64,000 nucleotides of DNA from the NCBI RefSeq assembly GCF_002256775.1, contig NZ_NCII01000013.1, positions 20,891 to 84,890 on the forward strand, read 5' to 3'. This document shows positions 52,334 to 61,328 of this stretch, one piece after another (position 1 is the first letter of the stretch; each line of letters opens with the position of its first letter). The position numbers and the translations under genes were made by a program. This DNA is from Novosphingobium sp. 17-62-19. Lineage in GTDB: Bacteria; Pseudomonadota; Alphaproteobacteria; Sphingomonadales; Sphingomonadaceae. The notes beneath the pieces are model-generated. The model did not search any database. It was not told the DNA's origin and saw nothing but the letters and a program-made list of their open reading frames with translations.

Positions 52334-53436
52334 TGGGTAATGATCATCCCCGCGCCGGTGGTGTCGTTGCCCAGATCGACGGTCTTGATATGCTGCAAAG
52401 TCTGCGCATCGTACATCTCGATGTCATAGCTCGCGCCATAGATGTAGAGCATCGTGCCATCGCCCGACATGCCGAACTGGAAGCGCGTGCGGCAGGGGAA
52501 TTCGGCTTTGTTCTTGACCAGATTGGTGGTCAGGTCGAGATGCCAGAATTCGCAGCGCTTGTTGCCGACTTTCTCCTGCGTGACCACGGTCCAGCCTTCC
52601 TTCATGTCCTTCGACACTTGCAGGCCCGCCATGCCACCGCCAACCGGGGCAGGGCCGATGGGGTGGAAATCAAACGCCTTGGTCGCCAGATTGAAGCGGC
52701 CCACGCCGTAAACCTTGTTGCGGATGTACGGGTCTTGCGCGGTGAACATCGAGACGTATTCGCTCGGATTGCGCAGTGCTTCCACGCCGCCGCCAAAGCT
52801 CACGCCTTCGATGCCAGTGGCTTCCGGCTTGGAAACCTCCAGCCGTTCCTTCACCGTCAGGCTTGCAGTGTCGAGCACGCGCACCTTGTCGCTGATCAGG
52901 AACAGCGTCTTGCCGTCGTTCGACATCATGTAGTTGGTGCGCCAGCCTGCGTTGGGATTGCGGCTGTCCTCGTCGGGCACGTTGGCGGTGCGTGTCACGG
53001 CCTTCTTGGTCAGATCGATCACTGCAAACATATGCGGGCTGACCAGCCAGCGGTCTTGCAGCTTCTCGAACTTCTGCAGCGTGGTGTAGAAGAACTTGCC
53101 CGAAGGATCGGGCACCCCGCCATTGAAGCGATAGCGCGTGGTCGGCGTGTTCAGGCTGAACGAATTGACCACCTTCTTCGTCGCCGTGTCGATCACTTCG
53201 ATCCCACTGGTGGTGATGGTGGTGACGTAGATCTTTTTCTGATCGTTCGAGATGCGCATCGATGTGGGCAGGCCCGATGCCAGCGTCAGCCTGTCCTTCA
53301 CCGCGCCGGTCGCTTCATCCAGCACCAGCATCTTGTCGGGATAGGAACCCATGAACAGCGTGGACGCCTGCGCCGGGACGATCCCGGCGGCAAGGGCAGC
53401 AATGGCACCAATTGGGGCAAGACCAAGTTTCTTCAT
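52330..53436 (-). CDS. qhpB: QhpB, beta subunit of quinohemoprotein amine dehydrogenase
   Basis: 368 aa. Signal peptide (LGLAPIGAIAALAAGIVPAQA) and a seven-bladed propeller with YVTN-like repeats (SYPDKMLVLDEATGAVKDRL, KKIYVTTITTSGIEVIDTATKKV). In the periplasmic enzyme the beta propeller holds the CTQ-bearing gamma subunit near the alpha hemes. It follows qhpC after 45 bases and overlaps qhpG by 4. Confidence 0.92.
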   Translation of the reverse strand: MKKLGLAPIGAIAALAAGIVPAQASTLFMGSYPDKMLVLDEATGAVKDRLTLASGLPTSMRISNDQKKIYVTTITTSGIEVIDTATKKVVNSFSLNTPTTRYRFNGGVPDPSGKFFYTTLQKFEKLQDRWLVSPHMFAVIDLTKKAVTRTANVPDEDSRNPNAGWRTNYMMSNDGKTLFLISDKVRVLDTASLTVKERLEVSKPEATGIEGVSFGGGVEALRNPSEYVSMFTAQDPYIRNKVYGVGRFNLATKAFDFHPIGPAPVGGGMAGLQVSKDMKEGWTVVTQEKVGNKRCEFWHLDLTTNLVKNKAEFPCRTRFQFGMSGDGTMLYIYGASYDIEMYDAQTLQHIKTVDLGNDTTGAGMIITQ

Positions 53437-53481
53437 GGGTCCAGTCTTCCGGTGAAGAGAGATCAGAAAAGGCGAGGCGCC

Positions 53482-53808
53482 TTACGGGAAGATGATGTCG
53501 AGGCTGCGCCAGTCCTTGGCCGCCGTCGCGCAATTGCTGGCCCAGTCGGGCGAGTAGTTGACGTGATCGGGCACCTGCACCGGCCAGAAGCAGGTGACGT
53601 AGCAGTCATAGATGTCGCGCTCTGCCGGTTGGCACAGGCCTGCCGTGCCACCGCCCGCATCGACTTCCCAGCCGGGCGAGAACGAGATCGAGCAGCCCAT
53701 CGGCGTGTGCATCGGCTTCTGCTGAAGCGCGACAACGTCTTCCTCGGTCGAAGAGATGGTTTCCTCGATCCGCAGTGCCTTCTTGTTCAGGGGTTTCAGG
53801 TGCTTCAT
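53482..53808 (-). CDS. qhpC: QhpC, CTQ-containing gamma subunit of quinohemoprotein amine dehydrogenase
   Basis: 108 aa. All crosslinking residues are at the spacing of the Pseudomonas enzyme, offset by 32: Cys39-Glu48, Cys59-Asp65 and Cys73-Asp81 for the thioether links, and Cys69 with Trp75 for cysteine tryptophylquinone (CYVTCFW). The first ~28-32 residues are the leader removed by QhpE; it is not a Sec signal. This is a ribosomally made, post-translationally crosslinked protein. It begins in an ATGA overlap with qhpD. Confidence 0.95.
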   Translation of the reverse strand: MKHLKPLNKKALRIEETISSTEEDVVALQQKPMHTPMGCSISFSPGWEVDAGGGTAGLCQPAERDIYDCYVTCFWPVQVPDHVNYSPDWASNCATAAKDWRSLDIIFP

Positions 53809-55259
53809 GACAAGCCCTTTCGTGCAGCAAAGCGTTCAAGAAATTCAGGATTGCGCTGGGCGACGGTGCCGTAGATTTTCAGGCAGGCCTCGGTCCATTC
53901 GCGGATCCAGTCGCAGTAGTGCAGGTTTGCGTGGCCGGTATCGCCGTAGCGGACAAAGGCCTCGTGATGGCATCCGCCTGCGCAAAGCGGACGTGCCCAG
54001 CACGATGCACAGTCGAACTTTGCGCCCACATGGCCACGCGTCAGGAAATCGGTGCGCTTTTCCTTGTCCAGCCCCGTGGTCACATGGCCCAGCACATGCG
54101 TGTCGGCATCGGTGAAGCGGTGGCACGGCGAAAGATCGCCTGATGGGCTGACCCCGACCAATCCAAGCCCCGCGCCGCAGGGGTGCGATTTGTTGGTGCC
54201 TTGGATCAGCTCGCTGATGGTTTCCGATACGTTCGAAAACCCGTGCATCTCGCCACGCAGCGCAAAGGCCAACCATTCGGCAGCAAGTTCATGGAACGCC
54301 GAGACGACCGTGTCCATGCCATCGGCGTCAAGCGTGTAGGTCTGCTCGCCCGAGTCCGTCACCGGCGCAAAGCCGACTTCGTGGAAGCCGAGATCGTCCT
54401 TCAGGTGGCGGTAGATGCGGATCACATCGGTCACGCCTTCGGTCAGCGTGACGCGCGCGGTGATGGCGCGGGTCTTGTGCCCGGCGATCAGCTTGCGCAG
54501 GCGCGGCTCCATGACCGCGTAGGAGCCCTTGCCGTTCTTGTAGACGCGGCGCTTGTCCTGCAGGTCGGGCGGGCCGTCCATCGATACGGTGACGCCCACG
54601 GCCTGATCGGACAGGAACTGGATGATCTCGTCGGTCAGCAGCGTGGCGTTGGTGGTCAGGCTATAGGTCATGCGCTTGCCCGCAGCGGCAGCGGCGTCGT
54701 TGGCATAGAGCACGACATCGCGCAGCAGCTTGAAGTTCATCAGCGTTTCACCGCCGAAGAAAGTGATGTGCGGAACTTCGCGGTTGCCCGAACTCTTCAG
54801 CAGGAAATCGACCGATGTCTTGGCGGTTTCCAGCGTCATGTACTTGGGCTTGCCCGCAGGTGTGGCAATCTTGTCCGCGCCGAATTCATAGCAATAAGTG
54901 CAGGCAAGGTTGCACTGGTTGGTGACGTTCAGCACCAGCGCCTGCAGCGGATAATCCTCGGGCGGCGCTGGCGGGGCCAGCGGGGCCTCGCGGATCTCGT
55001 CCGATACGATGCCGCGCACCGCGCGCAGTTCGCGGATCAGGTCTTCGGCATCGGCGCGCGAATAGCCTGCCTCCACCAGCGCACCGACCATTTCGCCATA
55101 GGCCAGCTGCTTTTCGCCGAGCAGCGCCATGACGCTGGCCGCGCCTTCATCGAGCGCGAAGATCGCGCCGGCCGAGGCGAGGTAAACAAACCCCGCGCCA
55201 TCGGCGTCAAACAGGTGGATGTCTCCACGGCGATACTTTGGGGCGAGGATCGTGGTCAC
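53805..55259 (-). CDS. qhpD: QhpD, radical SAM thioether-crosslinking enzyme
   Basis: 484 aa. The radical SAM motif CNLACTYC gives Cys116, Cys120 and Cys123 for the SAM-binding 4Fe-4S cluster. A C-terminal SPASM-type cysteine array (SHPCGAG, LSPCHRF, CASCWARPLCAGGC, HYC) binds auxiliary clusters. The N-terminal ~95 residues form a peptide-recognition-like domain. It installs the Cys-Asp/Glu thioether bridges of the gamma subunit. Overlaps qhpA and qhpC by 4 bases each. Confidence 0.95.
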   Translation of the reverse strand: MTTILAPKYRRGDIHLFDADGAGFVYLASAGAIFALDEGAASVMALLGEKQLAYGEMVGALVEAGYSRADAEDLIRELRAVRGIVSDEIREAPLAPPAPPEDYPLQALVLNVTNQCNLACTYCYEFGADKIATPAGKPKYMTLETAKTSVDFLLKSSGNREVPHITFFGGETLMNFKLLRDVVLYANDAAAAAGKRMTYSLTTNATLLTDEIIQFLSDQAVGVTVSMDGPPDLQDKRRVYKNGKGSYAVMEPRLRKLIAGHKTRAITARVTLTEGVTDVIRIYRHLKDDLGFHEVGFAPVTDSGEQTYTLDADGMDTVVSAFHELAAEWLAFALRGEMHGFSNVSETISELIQGTNKSHPCGAGLGLVGVSPSGDLSPCHRFTDADTHVLGHVTTGLDKEKRTDFLTRGHVGAKFDCASCWARPLCAGGCHHEAFVRYGDTGHANLHYCDWIREWTEACLKIYGTVAQRNPEFLERFAARKGLS

Positions 55260-57064
55260 TTGGCCACCTCCGGCTGATCCCAGCGCTTGTAGGCGGGGAC
55301 GGTGACAACCATGAACGACTTGGCGGTGAGCGGACGGCCCAGCGCATCTTTCTCAGCCTTGGCCGTGGCGACGACCCAGACTTCGCCGTAGTTGTTGCGG
55401 CCCCACTTGCGTTCGGGGTTCGGGCCATCAATGGCGGGCGTGAACAGCGCGGTCTGGCTCAGCTTGCCGACATAGTTCACGTCATCGTCGTAATAGACGG
55501 TCGGCATTTCCTGCATCGACCACGTGACGTCGATCGGACCCAGCGCCACGTCGTCAGTGGTATAGGGCTTGCCGTCGATCCCGGTGTCATATCCGATGGC
55601 GTCGAACTGCTGATACCCCGGCGTGTGCTTCTCGCTGCCGCCAAGGCGTGCGATAGCGGTTTCGGGCGTCACTTTCAGGTAATCGACCTTCTTGTACACC
55701 GGCAGGCCAGCGGCCAGCACCGATCCGCCAAGGCCGACATCGTGCGCGCCCACGGCAGCATCGGCGGCCACATCGACCATCAGCACTGCCTCGGTCGGGC
55801 TGGCGGAAACCACCTTGCTGACCGTCACACCCTTGCCCAGATCGATGTCGGACGGCTTGAGACTCGCGGGGAAAGCATCGCCGATCAGCTTGAGCGTAGC
55901 ACCCTTGCTTCCGGCCTTCAGCGCATAGGGCCAGACGGCCGAAACAGTTGGTTCGGCGGACGCTCGCGTCAACTTCACGTTGAAGCCGAATTCCTTGTAA
56001 TCGCCCCAGAACCAGCGCCCTTCGGCAGACTTGCGATCGGGCGCAAACTGCATCGTCTCGCGCGTTTCATGATCGGCGGGGGCATCGGGCGTCGCACCTT
56101 CAGCGCCGCTCGCAGAAGTGCCGCGCCACGAATAACCGGTGTAGACCAGTCCTTTGCCGCTGCGTGACAGGGTGGAGCCATCGGCCAGCGATTTCAGAGT
56201 GATAGCGGTGGTATAGTCATCCTCGCCGCCCGCCGGGGTGACGACCATTTCGCCCACATAAGTGCCCTTGCCGGGCAGGAAGGCATTGACCAGCCACTTG
56301 CCGCCCAGCTTTGCCGATTGCTGGCGTGCCTGCCACTTGGTCCATTCGGGCGTGGTCAGTGGCGCGGTCTTGTTCAGGTATTCCATCGCCACTTCCACCG
56401 GCAGCGGCTTCAGTGCGCCATTGGGCGGGGTCGGCTGCGTGGGGTCTTCCACCGGCTTGCGGAACTGCGCATCGGCCTGCGAATACATCGCCACGTGCAA
56501 GTTGCGCAGCAGGCTCCACTCCGCCTTCGACCGCCGCCACGAAAGCGGCTGCGCAAAGGCATGGCACGCCGCGCAGGACTGGCGGATCGTCTCGTTCGGG
56601 ATGCTGGTTTCGCTGATGATGCGGTGTTCGGCAAAGTAGGCAACGGGCTTTGCCTCTTCAGGCGCAAGGCCGTTGGTGGCCGAAAGCGAGCGGATCACCG
56701 CGCGCGCCTCAACCGGCGTCAGCGACAGGCCATTGAGTGCCGACATACGCCGGATCACCTGCGCCCAACCTTCGGGCGTGGTGCGCACGTATGAGATGCG
56801 CGAGAGGTTGCCCTTCGCATCTGCGGTATGGCACGTGCCGCACTTTTCCACGACCAGCGCATCCTTGATCGGGATGCCCGCCTCGGTCTCCACCGGGTTG
56901 GAAGGGTCGCGGGCCGGTTCCTTCGCTGCCTGCGCCAGAACGATGCCGGCGGGCAGCGCAGTCAGCGCAAGGAATTGCAATATGCGCCCACGTAGCGGGC
57001 GTTTGGGGTGTGCGGCAGGCAAGCTGTCAGCAGAGTTACGGGCAACGGTTTCGGCCACGGTCAT
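55256..57064 (-). CDS. qhpA: QhpA, diheme alpha subunit of quinohemoprotein amine dehydrogenase
   Basis: About 602 aa. An N-terminal export signal (basic start, then ILQFLALTALPAGIVLAQA) and two c-type heme sites, CGTCH and CAACH, in the first ~180 residues. Ig-like/beta domains typical of the alpha subunit follow (WRGTSASGAEG, EGRWFWGDYKEFGF). It passes electrons from CTQ to periplasmic acceptors during oxidation of primary amines. I chose ATG 57064 over an in-frame TTG 30 bases upstream, since AAGGGGG lies between them. It is first gene of the operon; the regulator qhpR is not in the window. Confidence 0.93.
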   Translation of the reverse strand: MTVAETVARNSADSLPAAHPKRPLRGRILQFLALTALPAGIVLAQAAKEPARDPSNPVETEAGIPIKDALVVEKCGTCHTADAKGNLSRISYVRTTPEGWAQVIRRMSALNGLSLTPVEARAVIRSLSATNGLAPEEAKPVAYFAEHRIISETSIPNETIRQSCAACHAFAQPLSWRRSKAEWSLLRNLHVAMYSQADAQFRKPVEDPTQPTPPNGALKPLPVEVAMEYLNKTAPLTTPEWTKWQARQQSAKLGGKWLVNAFLPGKGTYVGEMVVTPAGGEDDYTTAITLKSLADGSTLSRSGKGLVYTGYSWRGTSASGAEGATPDAPADHETRETMQFAPDRKSAEGRWFWGDYKEFGFNVKLTRASAEPTVSAVWPYALKAGSKGATLKLIGDAFPASLKPSDIDLGKGVTVSKVVSASPTEAVLMVDVAADAAVGAHDVGLGGSVLAAGLPVYKKVDYLKVTPETAIARLGGSEKHTPGYQQFDAIGYDTGIDGKPYTTDDVALGPIDVTWSMQEMPTVYYDDDVNYVGKLSQTALFTPAIDGPNPERKWGRNNYGEVWVVATAKAEKDALGRPLTAKSFMVVTVPAYKRWDQPEVAK

Positions 57065-57251
57065 GGTCGCAATTTCCCCCTTGGCAGGCCACAAGCAGAG
57101 CGAGTCGGCTGCGGCGTCAGGGCAAAGACTGGACAGGTGTCAAAAGTTCGTCAACGCCTTTATTTTTGCGAGTGCGAAAAGGGTTTTTGAGCACTATCGA
57201 AAGGAATGTCGCTCTGTAGGCGCACCACGTCCATACGCTGTTCGCGCATGT

Positions 57252-57285
57252 AAAAGGGGGCGGGCAACGCGCGCTGCCCACCCCC
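57252..57285 (-). terminator. Intrinsic terminator after the DUF885 gene
   Basis: On the minus strand GGGGGTGGGC pairs with GCCCGCCCCC (10 bp, one T-G pair, 10-nt loop) followed by TTTT. It separates the broken peptidase gene from the qhp operon, so qhpA should have its own promoter in 57065-57251. There TTGACG and TTGACA are visible on the minus strand but no clear -10. Confidence 0.75.
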
Positions 57286-57310
57286 TCAAATCTGGCGCCA
57301 GTATTGTCGA

Positions 57311-59137
57311 TCAGGACTTGGCGGCGATCCAGTCATTCACGCGCCGCTCAAGGATCGAGAGCGGCTGCGAGCCGGATGCGATCAGCAGATCGTGGAAGCC
57401 CTTGATATCGAATTTCGGCCCCAGATCCTTCTCGGCCTTGCGGCGCAGTTCCATGATCTTGAGCATCCCGATCTTGTAGCCGGTGGCCTGCCCCGGCAGC
57501 GTGATATAGCGGCGCACTTCTGACCGCGCACTTTCCAGTGGCTGGCGGCCGGTCTCGTTCATGAACGCTACCGCTTCGTCCTCGGTCCAGCCCATCGCGT
57601 GGATGCCGGTATCGACCACCAGACGCGCAGCGCGGAACAGTTCTGCATCCAGCCGCATGAAATCGGCCGCAATATCAGGGAACGCGCCCATTTCCTTGCA
57701 CACCGCCTCGGCATAAAGGCCCCAGCCTTCACCGAACGCGACATAGCCGGTTACCGAGCGGAACTTTGGCCCGCCTTTCTGCCGCACCTGAATGTCGCCC
57801 TGCGTGTTGTGGCCGGGAACGGCTTCGTGGCACATCAGCGTGTACATCGATGCCGGATCTTCGGTGTCGCCGACGAGGTGGACATACGTCCGCGCCGGAC
57901 GCGTGCCATCGGGGCTGGGTTGCGAGGCGTGGGCCGCGCCGCCGGGCACTTCCGAAAATGCCGGTTCGCGCACCACCTCGATGCGGTATTCGGGCAGGGT
58001 GCCAAAGTACTTGGGCAGCAGCGTGCGCGTGTGTGCGACGAAGGCATTCGCCTTGGCCAGATAGTCCGCGCGGGCCGCATTATCCCACGGCTTGGGCGGA
58101 TAGAGCTTGGCACGCTGGGCGTAGAACGCATTGCGATCCGCCACGCCCGCCTGCCGCGCCAGCGCATCCTGCTCGGCCTCGATCCGCGCCACTTCAGCGC
58201 GGCCGATCTTGTGGATTTCCTCGGCCGTCAGGTCAGTCGTGGTGTTGAGTTTCAGCGCGTTGGCATAGAACGCCGCGCCGCCCGGCAGCGAAATCGCGCC
58301 TACCTTTCCGCTCGGCGCCATGGGCAGGCTGGCCTTGCCCTATGCAATCACGCGCTCGTAGGCAGGTTTCAGATCGAGGATCGCACTGCGCGCTTCGGCC
58401 AGCAGAGCATCAGCTTCGGCCTGCGGGAGCTTGCCGGATTTCACCAATGCGGCGGTCTTGGCCTTCACATCGGCCCACAGCGCCGCATCCGGCCCTGTGC
58501 CATAAGGTGCCCCGCTGATCAGCTTTTCGCTGCCGGAGATGACCGTTTCCACCTGAAACTTCGGCGCACGGATGCCGGCGGTCTCACTGGCCTTGGTGCG
58601 GGCAATCGCCACGTCGAGCACGGCGGGAATGCCGCGCAGGCGGGCGATGTAGTTCTTGAGGTCAGCCACATCCGCCACGCCATGCGTGTTGACGAGGAAA
58701 TCGGGCAGCTGGCTGTGGACCGAATAGAGCCGCGAATAGAGCGGCGGGCGATACTTGCGATCGGTGTTCGAAAGCGCGGCGCGATCAGCCTCAAGCGCCC
58801 AGATATCGAAATTCACCTGCCCCTGCGGCGAAAGCTTCGCCCGGTCAAACTGCGCCTGCATCCGTTTCACGCTGTCCTGCCGCCAGGCCACTTCGGCATC
58901 GGCTGTGGCATCGGAAATGTCGTTCCACTTGTCGCCGCCGTCCTTGAGCCCGAGCCGCGTGGCAAGCTGCGGCTGCTGCTTTACCCATGTAGCGAATTCG
59001 GCGTCGAGAAATGCGATCAGCCGCGCGTCCTCGCTGATGGCGGTTGCCGGAGTTACTGGCGCTTGCGCCATTGCGGCGGTTGGCGCGAGAAGGCCGATGG
59101 CGACAGCCAGCAGACTGGCGGTGATGGTAGGCTTCAT
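57311..59137 (-). pseudogene. DUF885 family peptidase gene interrupted by an in-frame amber codon
   Basis: The full frame is about 608 codons, the usual size for secreted DUF885 proteins. It starts at ATG 59137 (AAAGGAA upstream) with a signal peptide (MKPTITASLLAVAIGLLAPTAAMAQA). Both halves are homologous in order: the N-terminal part ends LKPAYERVIA, and after TAG at 58342-58340 the same frame resumes GKASLPMAPSGKVGAISLPGG. The catalytic-like CHEAVPGH motif lies in the second half. Family members usually have a Trp-like residue here, so TGG to TAG is the simplest change. No frameshift is needed; it may be a recent mutation or a sequencing error. Confidence 0.85.
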
Positions 59138-59382
59138 GCAGGTTCCTTTGCCATGGGGGCGAAACGTATGGTGCGGAACGATCAGCCCCGCGATGCCCCC
59201 TGTTCTTGCGCAACACCAACCGTTTGCGCAACCCGCCAATCAGGACAAATCGTCACAACTGAAACCGTCACTGCCCAAATGCCACATTCCTGCCCCGCGC
59301 ATGGTTGACGGCGCGCCCATGATCATGGCAGAGGCGCAGCCGGTCCGCACAAGCCGGACCTCGCGCCTGAAGATGGCTGCGT

Positions 59383-59456
59383 GCGGGTGTAGCTCAATGG
59401 TAGAGCAGCAGCTTCCCAAGCTGAATACGAGGGTTCGATTCCCTTCACCCGCTCCA
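59383..59456 (+). tRNA. tRNA-Gly (anticodon CCC)
   Basis: 74 nt including an encoded CCA. The acceptor GCGGGTG pairs with CACCCGC; D-arm GCTC-AATGGTA-GAGC; anticodon loop TTCCCAA (CCC, reads GGG); T-arm GAGGG-TTCGATT-CCCTT. It marks the start of the ardA/mer segment and is a common integration site type. Confidence 0.97.
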
Positions 59457-59701
59457 AATCTTTGGATTCCAATAAAGTATTGAAACTCAACAGCAAAAAT
59501 CACTGATTTTTGCCTGTGTAGGAACTGTGCAGAAAAATTTGCGGAATCGTCCTCGATCCGCCTGTCGTTTACCGCTTACGATAGCGGCGAAAAGCTCACT
59601 TGGCATCAAATTCAGAGGCAAAGTATTGCCGTGATTCTCGGGTGGGGTTCCGGGGCTTGGGGCGGAATGGGAAAGCCGCGCTGATGGCGCGTTCCCCCTC
59701 C

Positions 59702-59995
59702 TTAGAATAATTCGCCCTGTCGGCTCTTGGCGGCATATGCGCGCCACTCGGGTTTTGCCGCCTCTTCGTCGAGCCACGCGACGATCTGCGCCACCACGTC
59801 GCCGCCTTTGGCTTCAACGGTGCCGCAGGGGTGGAAGTGGGATTTGTAGCCCGTTTCTGTGACCGGCAGGGGCGCTCGCTTCGGATGGATGCTCTCGATC
59901 TCAAGATGGGCGATTACGCCCCATTTGATGGGGATATAGGTCGCCTCAATCTCGATGCCTTGCCATTGAAAGCGGTAGGTCTGGGGCTGCTGCAT
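59702..59995 (-). CDS. Hypothetical protein, 97 aa
   Basis: No function recognised. The protein is compact and has balanced composition (YRFQWQGIEIEATYIPIKWG, AHLEIESIHPKRAPLP, GDVVAQIVAWLDEE). It lies just downstream of ardA: I take ATG 59995, 2 bases past the ardA stop; GTG 60004 is the alternative. It is of the kind of small accessory genes carried with antirestriction genes on mobile elements. About 245 bases between it and the tRNA hold no supported gene. Confidence 0.7.
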   Translation of the reverse strand: MQQPQTYRFQWQGIEIEATYIPIKWGVIAHLEIESIHPKRAPLPVTETGYKSHFHPCGTVEAKGGDVVAQIVAWLDEEAAKPEWRAYAAKSRQGELF

Positions 59996-59997
59996 AG

Positions 59998-60528
59998 TCA
60001 GCACCCCGCGAACACATGAACGGCATCATGCGCGATTTGGATGGTGAAAAGGTCACCATTGAGTTCACAATCCCGCGCCATCGCTTGCCAGTCGATATAG
60101 TAACGCAGGTTCAGCGGAATCGCGGTCGTTTCCTCGGTGATGTCCTGCACGTAGTCGGCAAGGCTCTGATACTGCCCAAGGTGGCGATCATCGAGCGCGC
60201 TGCGCGCCTCCTCCAAGTCGCCGCAAAAGTGGTCGATCAGCTCCGCGCCAAGCGCGCCATGTTCTGCGATGAACGCGGCCAGTTCGGCCACGCGCTCGAA
60301 GCTGTCATATTCGTTGATGCGGATAGAGGCGAAGCCCTCATAATCGTGGATTGCCCATTCTTCGGCGTCGGGGATTGGTGACTTGGCCAGCATGTTGCGG
60401 GTTGCCTCCCACATGCTCCACGCCTCGGTTGCCTCAATCCATGCGCCATGCAGGATGCCGTTGTTGTAGGCCGCAAGACAGGCCACATAGATTCGGGATT
60501 GTTCGGTATGGGGCTGGTGGTTTTTCAT
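59998..60528 (-). CDS. ardA: ArdA-type antirestriction protein
   Basis: 176 aa, strongly acidic. Segments typical of ArdA: RIYVACLAAYNNGILHGAWIEA at the start, EWAIHDYEGFASIRINEY, and an acidic C-terminal helix array (DLEEARSALDD). ArdA mimics B-form DNA and blocks type I restriction enzymes during transfer of mobile DNA. No DNA-transfer genes lie in the window. An inverted repeat sits just upstream. Its presence supports the island interpretation. Confidence 0.88.
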   Translation of the reverse strand: MKNHQPHTEQSRIYVACLAAYNNGILHGAWIEATEAWSMWEATRNMLAKSPIPDAEEWAIHDYEGFASIRINEYDSFERVAELAAFIAEHGALGAELIDHFCGDLEEARSALDDRHLGQYQSLADYVQDITEETTAIPLNLRYYIDWQAMARDCELNGDLFTIQIAHDAVHVFAGC

Positions 60529-60836
60529 GGTTCTGCCCTCCTTTGGCAGCGGGTTTCAGATGCATTTCTGAAACCCTGCCTCGTGGCGAACAGCGGGGGG
60601 CAAGCGGAGTAAGCTCCTTCGCGGGGAACCGGCTGCACGGAGCGTAGCGGAGGAAGCTGGGCGGAAGGGGCTTCGCAGCGCGCGAGGGGCAGAGCCCCAG
60701 CCTTATGCGTCAGGGATCGTCACCCGAATGGGCGGAAATCGCGTTGCGGGTTCCGTCGCGCCAGCGATAGAGCGCGGTCCGAAGGAGACGCCCGCGAAAC
60801 CTCAATATTCAATAGAGCGAAGGTATCATTAACAGC
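60529..60836. other. Intergenic region between ardA and merR
   Basis: About 308 bases without a supported gene. It contains a 10-bp hairpin at 60551-60576 near ardA. Next comes a GC-rich stretch resembling eroded mobile-element DNA (repeated GCGGAG/GGAAGC words), and finally an AT-rich patch CTCAATATTCAATAGAG near 60800 just past the merR stop. Confidence 0.4.
60551..60576 (-). promoter_or_regulatory. Inverted repeat upstream of ardA
   Basis: GGGTTTCAGA and TCTGAAACCC form a perfect 10-bp stem with a TGCATT loop, 22 bases before the ardA ATG on the minus strand. Possible operator or single-strand promoter-type hairpin, as described for early-expressed antirestriction genes on plasmids; that use here is inference. 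Confidence 0.35.
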
Positions 60837-61250
60837 CTACGCCACTGTAAACTGGAGCGCGTCGAGGACAGGACAATCCGGCACATTGCCGCCCGTGCAT
60901 TTGTCCAAGGTCGTCGCCAGTGTCGATTCAATGCGCTGTAAATCAGCGATGCGGCGGCGGACATCATCTAGGTGGGACTGGGTTCGCATCATCACTTCGC
61001 CGCAGGTTTGTGTGCCCGCGTCTGTGAGCGACAAAAGTGAACGTATCTCCTCCATCGCGTATCCAAGCTCACGCGCGCGCAGTATGAACTGCAACCTTTG
61101 CACCAGTTCTGGCGAATAAACCCTATAACCATTGGTGCTACGCGGTGGCGGTGGGAGCAATCCGACCTTCTCGTAATAGCGTATGGTTTCAAGATTGCAG
61201 CCGGTCTTCCCGGCGAGTTGGGCACGCAAGATGCCGCCTTGTGGTTCCAT
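60837..61250 (-). CDS. merR: MerR, mercury-responsive regulator
   Basis: 137 aa MerR-family activator. The N-terminal winged helix reads GCNLETIRYYEKVGLLPPPPRS and NGYRVYSPELVQRLQFI; a dimerisation helix follows. The metal-site cysteines are Cys83 (QTCGEV), Cys118 and Cys126 (KCTGGNVPDC), the three-Cys set expected for Hg(II). It is divergent from merTPA and faces the operator at 61264-61294. Confidence 0.93.
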   Translation of the reverse strand: MEPQGGILRAQLAGKTGCNLETIRYYEKVGLLPPPPRSTNGYRVYSPELVQRLQFILRARELGYAMEEIRSLLSLTDAGTQTCGEVMMRTQSHLDDVRRRIADLQRIESTLATTLDKCTGGNVPDCPVLDALQFTVA

Positions 61251-61263
61251 GGAAAAATACCTC

Positions 61264-61294
61264 TTGAGTCTGTAGCTACTACAGAGCTTACACT
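61264..61294 (+). promoter_or_regulatory. MerR-controlled promoter/operator
   Basis: TTGAGT (61264-61269) and TACACT (61289-61294) are separated by 19 bp, the lengthened spacer typical of MerR promoters. The spacer contains the perfect dyad CTGTAG-CTA-CTACAG (61270-61284). It drives merTPA rightward; MerR-Hg(II) would untwist the spacer to activate. Confidence 0.9.
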
Positions 61295-61328
61295 GAGAAT
61301 CATAAGTCCAAAAGAAAGGAATCGCGTC

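Noticed and set aside
52390-53874. Plus-strand 494-codon frame opposite qhpB/qhpC
   Set aside because: Spans two real genes on the other strand and shows no family features.
58340-58342. Amber codon read as pyrrolysine or by dedicated suppression in the DUF885 gene
   Set aside because: No supporting tRNA or biosynthesis genes here and the family does not use such residues; a nonsense mutation or sequencing error is simpler.
57599-59308. Plus-strand 569-codon frame opposite the DUF885 gene
   Set aside because: Arg/His-rich, no start signal; the minus-strand peptidase homology is clear on both sides of the amber codon.
61098-61328. Upstream extension of merT
   Set aside because: It would read through merR and the MerR operator; GTG 61329 has the ribosome site and gives normal MerT length.
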